A DNA stretch of 64,000 bases, from contig NC_056755.1 of assembly GCF_018687715.1 (NCBI RefSeq), positions 14,772,001-14,836,000 of the forward strand, in the 5' to 3' direction. The DNA is from Carya illinoinensis (Eukaryota; Streptophyta; Magnoliopsida; Fagales; Juglandaceae). Both the position numbers and the translations under genes were made by a program. Shown here in pieces: positions 63,013 through 64,000 of this stretch. Position 1 is the first letter of the stretch. Every line of letters begins with the position of its first letter. The notes beneath the pieces were generated by a model, which ran no database searches, had not been told where the DNA came from, and saw only the letters and a list, made by a program, of their open reading frames with translations.

Positions 63013-64000
63013 TCAATCATCACTGAGATCCTCAAGGTCAAAAATAGGACTTGGAGTAGTCTGAGTGGCAAACACAGCAGCGTTTGGGGTTTTATTGTAA
63101 AATTTGTGGCCTGGTGGGTATCCATTCAACTTGTAACATTTCTCCATTGTATGTCCAGATAAATGACAGTGAGAACACATAGGGGGCTCAGCATTACCAG
63201 CTTTGAAACAATTCTCAAAAGAATGTCCAGTTATTTTACAGTGTGTGCAGTACACCCGCTCCTTCTTTTGGTTTGGTTTGGATTGAAGTGTTGGTTTAGG
63301 GTTAAAATGGGAGGGTCTTTTGACGGCAAAAGCCATGGATTCAGGAGAAGGGTTTGAAGGTGGAAGTAGTAAGTGTTGGCGTTCCTGCTGATGGATAAGG
63401 GAAAAAACTTTTGTAATGGGAGGCAATGGATCCAAGAGCATGATCTGATCCCGAACAGGGGAATAGGTGTCGTTCAATCCCATGAGGAATTGAAAAACAC
63501 AATCTCGTTGGTATCGATCAATAAATGATTTCAGGGAGTCACAAGTGCAAATAGGAAGTCGATCATAAATGGACAGTTCATTCCAAAGGGTCTTAAGTTT
63601 ACCATAATAAATACTCACAGAGTCATTCTCTTGGAGGAGTCGAGCGCGGGTCTGCTTGAGCTGGTAGATGCGAGACCCATTTTGATGAGAAAATATGTCT
63701 AGAAGATCGAGCCATATGTCTCGGGCAACATCAATGAACACCATGCTGGACTTGATGGTTGGGCTAATGGAGTTTTGTAGCCACGAAACGACCATGTCGT
63801 TGCAACGTTCCCAGATTTCAAGAAGAGGGTCTTCTAGTGTGGTGGGTCGAGGGATAGCACCGGTGATAAATCCAAATTTGTTTTTCGCACGAAGAGAACG
63901 CCGCATAGCACACTACCAAGTTGCATAGTTATCTGTGGTAAGTAAATCAGTGACTAAAACCACTGCAGGGTTGTCGCCATTGTCCAATCGAAACGGGTTG
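63013..64000 (-). pseudogene. Copia-2 gag (5' end beyond window), one internal stop
   Basis: Minus-strand frame from the window edge: FRLDNGDNPAVVLVTDLL, then NYATW followed by TAG (near 63914), then 297 open codons beginning MRRSLRAKNKFGF. Parts seen: the copia gag core (CNDMVVSWLQNSISPTI, then YQLKQTRARLLQENDSVS, then YYGKLKTLWNEL, then CVFQFLMGLNDTYSPVRDQI) and two zinc knuckles (YCTHCKITGHSFENC and MCSHCHLSGHTMEKCY). It ends with a TGA directly before the protease frame, with no shift. Gag forms the particle and binds the element RNA. Confidence 0.88.

Larger units (their letters stand above)
59080..64000 (-). mobile_element. Ty1/copia retrotransposon (Copia-2), nearly intact, antisense in an OSCA intron, cut by window end
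   Basis: On the minus strand: gag (from beyond 64000 to 63013), protease-integrase (to 61663), and RT-RNase H (61649-59472). A purine tract (TCTTGCGGGGGG, plus-strand 59558-59569) and LTR sequence below about 59557 follow. The long open frames (297, 438 and 725 codons) and intact catalytic motifs show that this is the youngest LTR element in the window. Breaks seen: a TAG in gag near 63914, a TGA at 63013-63015 between gag and protease in the same frame, and a one-base deletion near 61790 in the integrase C-terminus. The left LTR end near 59080 is a guess; the right LTR lies outside. Confidence 0.9.

Overview
The window is nuclear DNA of a higher plant, most likely a woody eudicot. The evidence is spliced genes with plant-type GT-AG introns, a LysM receptor kinase, an OSCA/CSC1-type channel gene, and dense Ty3/gypsy, Ty1/copia, L1-type LINE and CACTA relics. 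A Fagales-like tree is a guess only; nothing here fixes the species. Two host genes are visible, both on the + strand. Most of the rest is decayed transposable-element sequence.

Layout. 1-740: fragment of a CACTA (TNP2-like) transposase, - strand. 1114-9334: decayed Ty3/gypsy chromovirus-type element with a truncated 5' LTR, gag-pol broken by stop codons, a 98-bp intron-like gap between gag and protease, and a complete 2.06-kb 3' LTR. 9335-14430: no supported gene. 14430-15453: degenerate subterminal repeats of a second CACTA-like element, whose end abuts a broken L1 LINE (15456-17690, - strand).

18525-38960: a 12-exon CERK1-type chitin / Myc-factor LysM receptor kinase, predicted 621 aa, assembled here exon by exon with consistent phases. 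It includes an 8-nt microexon. Its 14.9-kb first intron holds a nested cassette: an old near full-length L1 (about 21190-33650, antisense) split by a roughly 4-kb solo LTR and by a younger 3.0-kb, internally deleted L1 with a 14-bp target-site duplication and poly(A) tail.

38961-47630: a 5'-truncated L1 (41464-43905), and gag remnants of another gypsy element on the - strand that are split by a solo LTR (44329-46259, +). 47638-52906: a decayed Ty1/copia element with paired LTRs, an initiator-Met primer site and a 5-bp duplication (ACTTC). About 54700 to beyond 58439: the 5' end of an OSCA/CSC1-like gene (5'-UTR intron plus four coding exons, 232 aa). The next intron holds a nearly intact antisense Ty1/copia element (about 59080-64000) that runs off the window, so the rest of the channel gene lies outside.

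The two host genes are not an operon or a known cluster. Both act at the plasma membrane in perception (chitin or lipochitooligosaccharide signals; osmotic or mechanical stress), but I infer no functional link from their proximity. The most useful observations are the CERK1 gene model (microexon, YAQ motif, TE-filled intron), the deletion-derivative LINE, and the possible gag-pol intron in the gypsy element.
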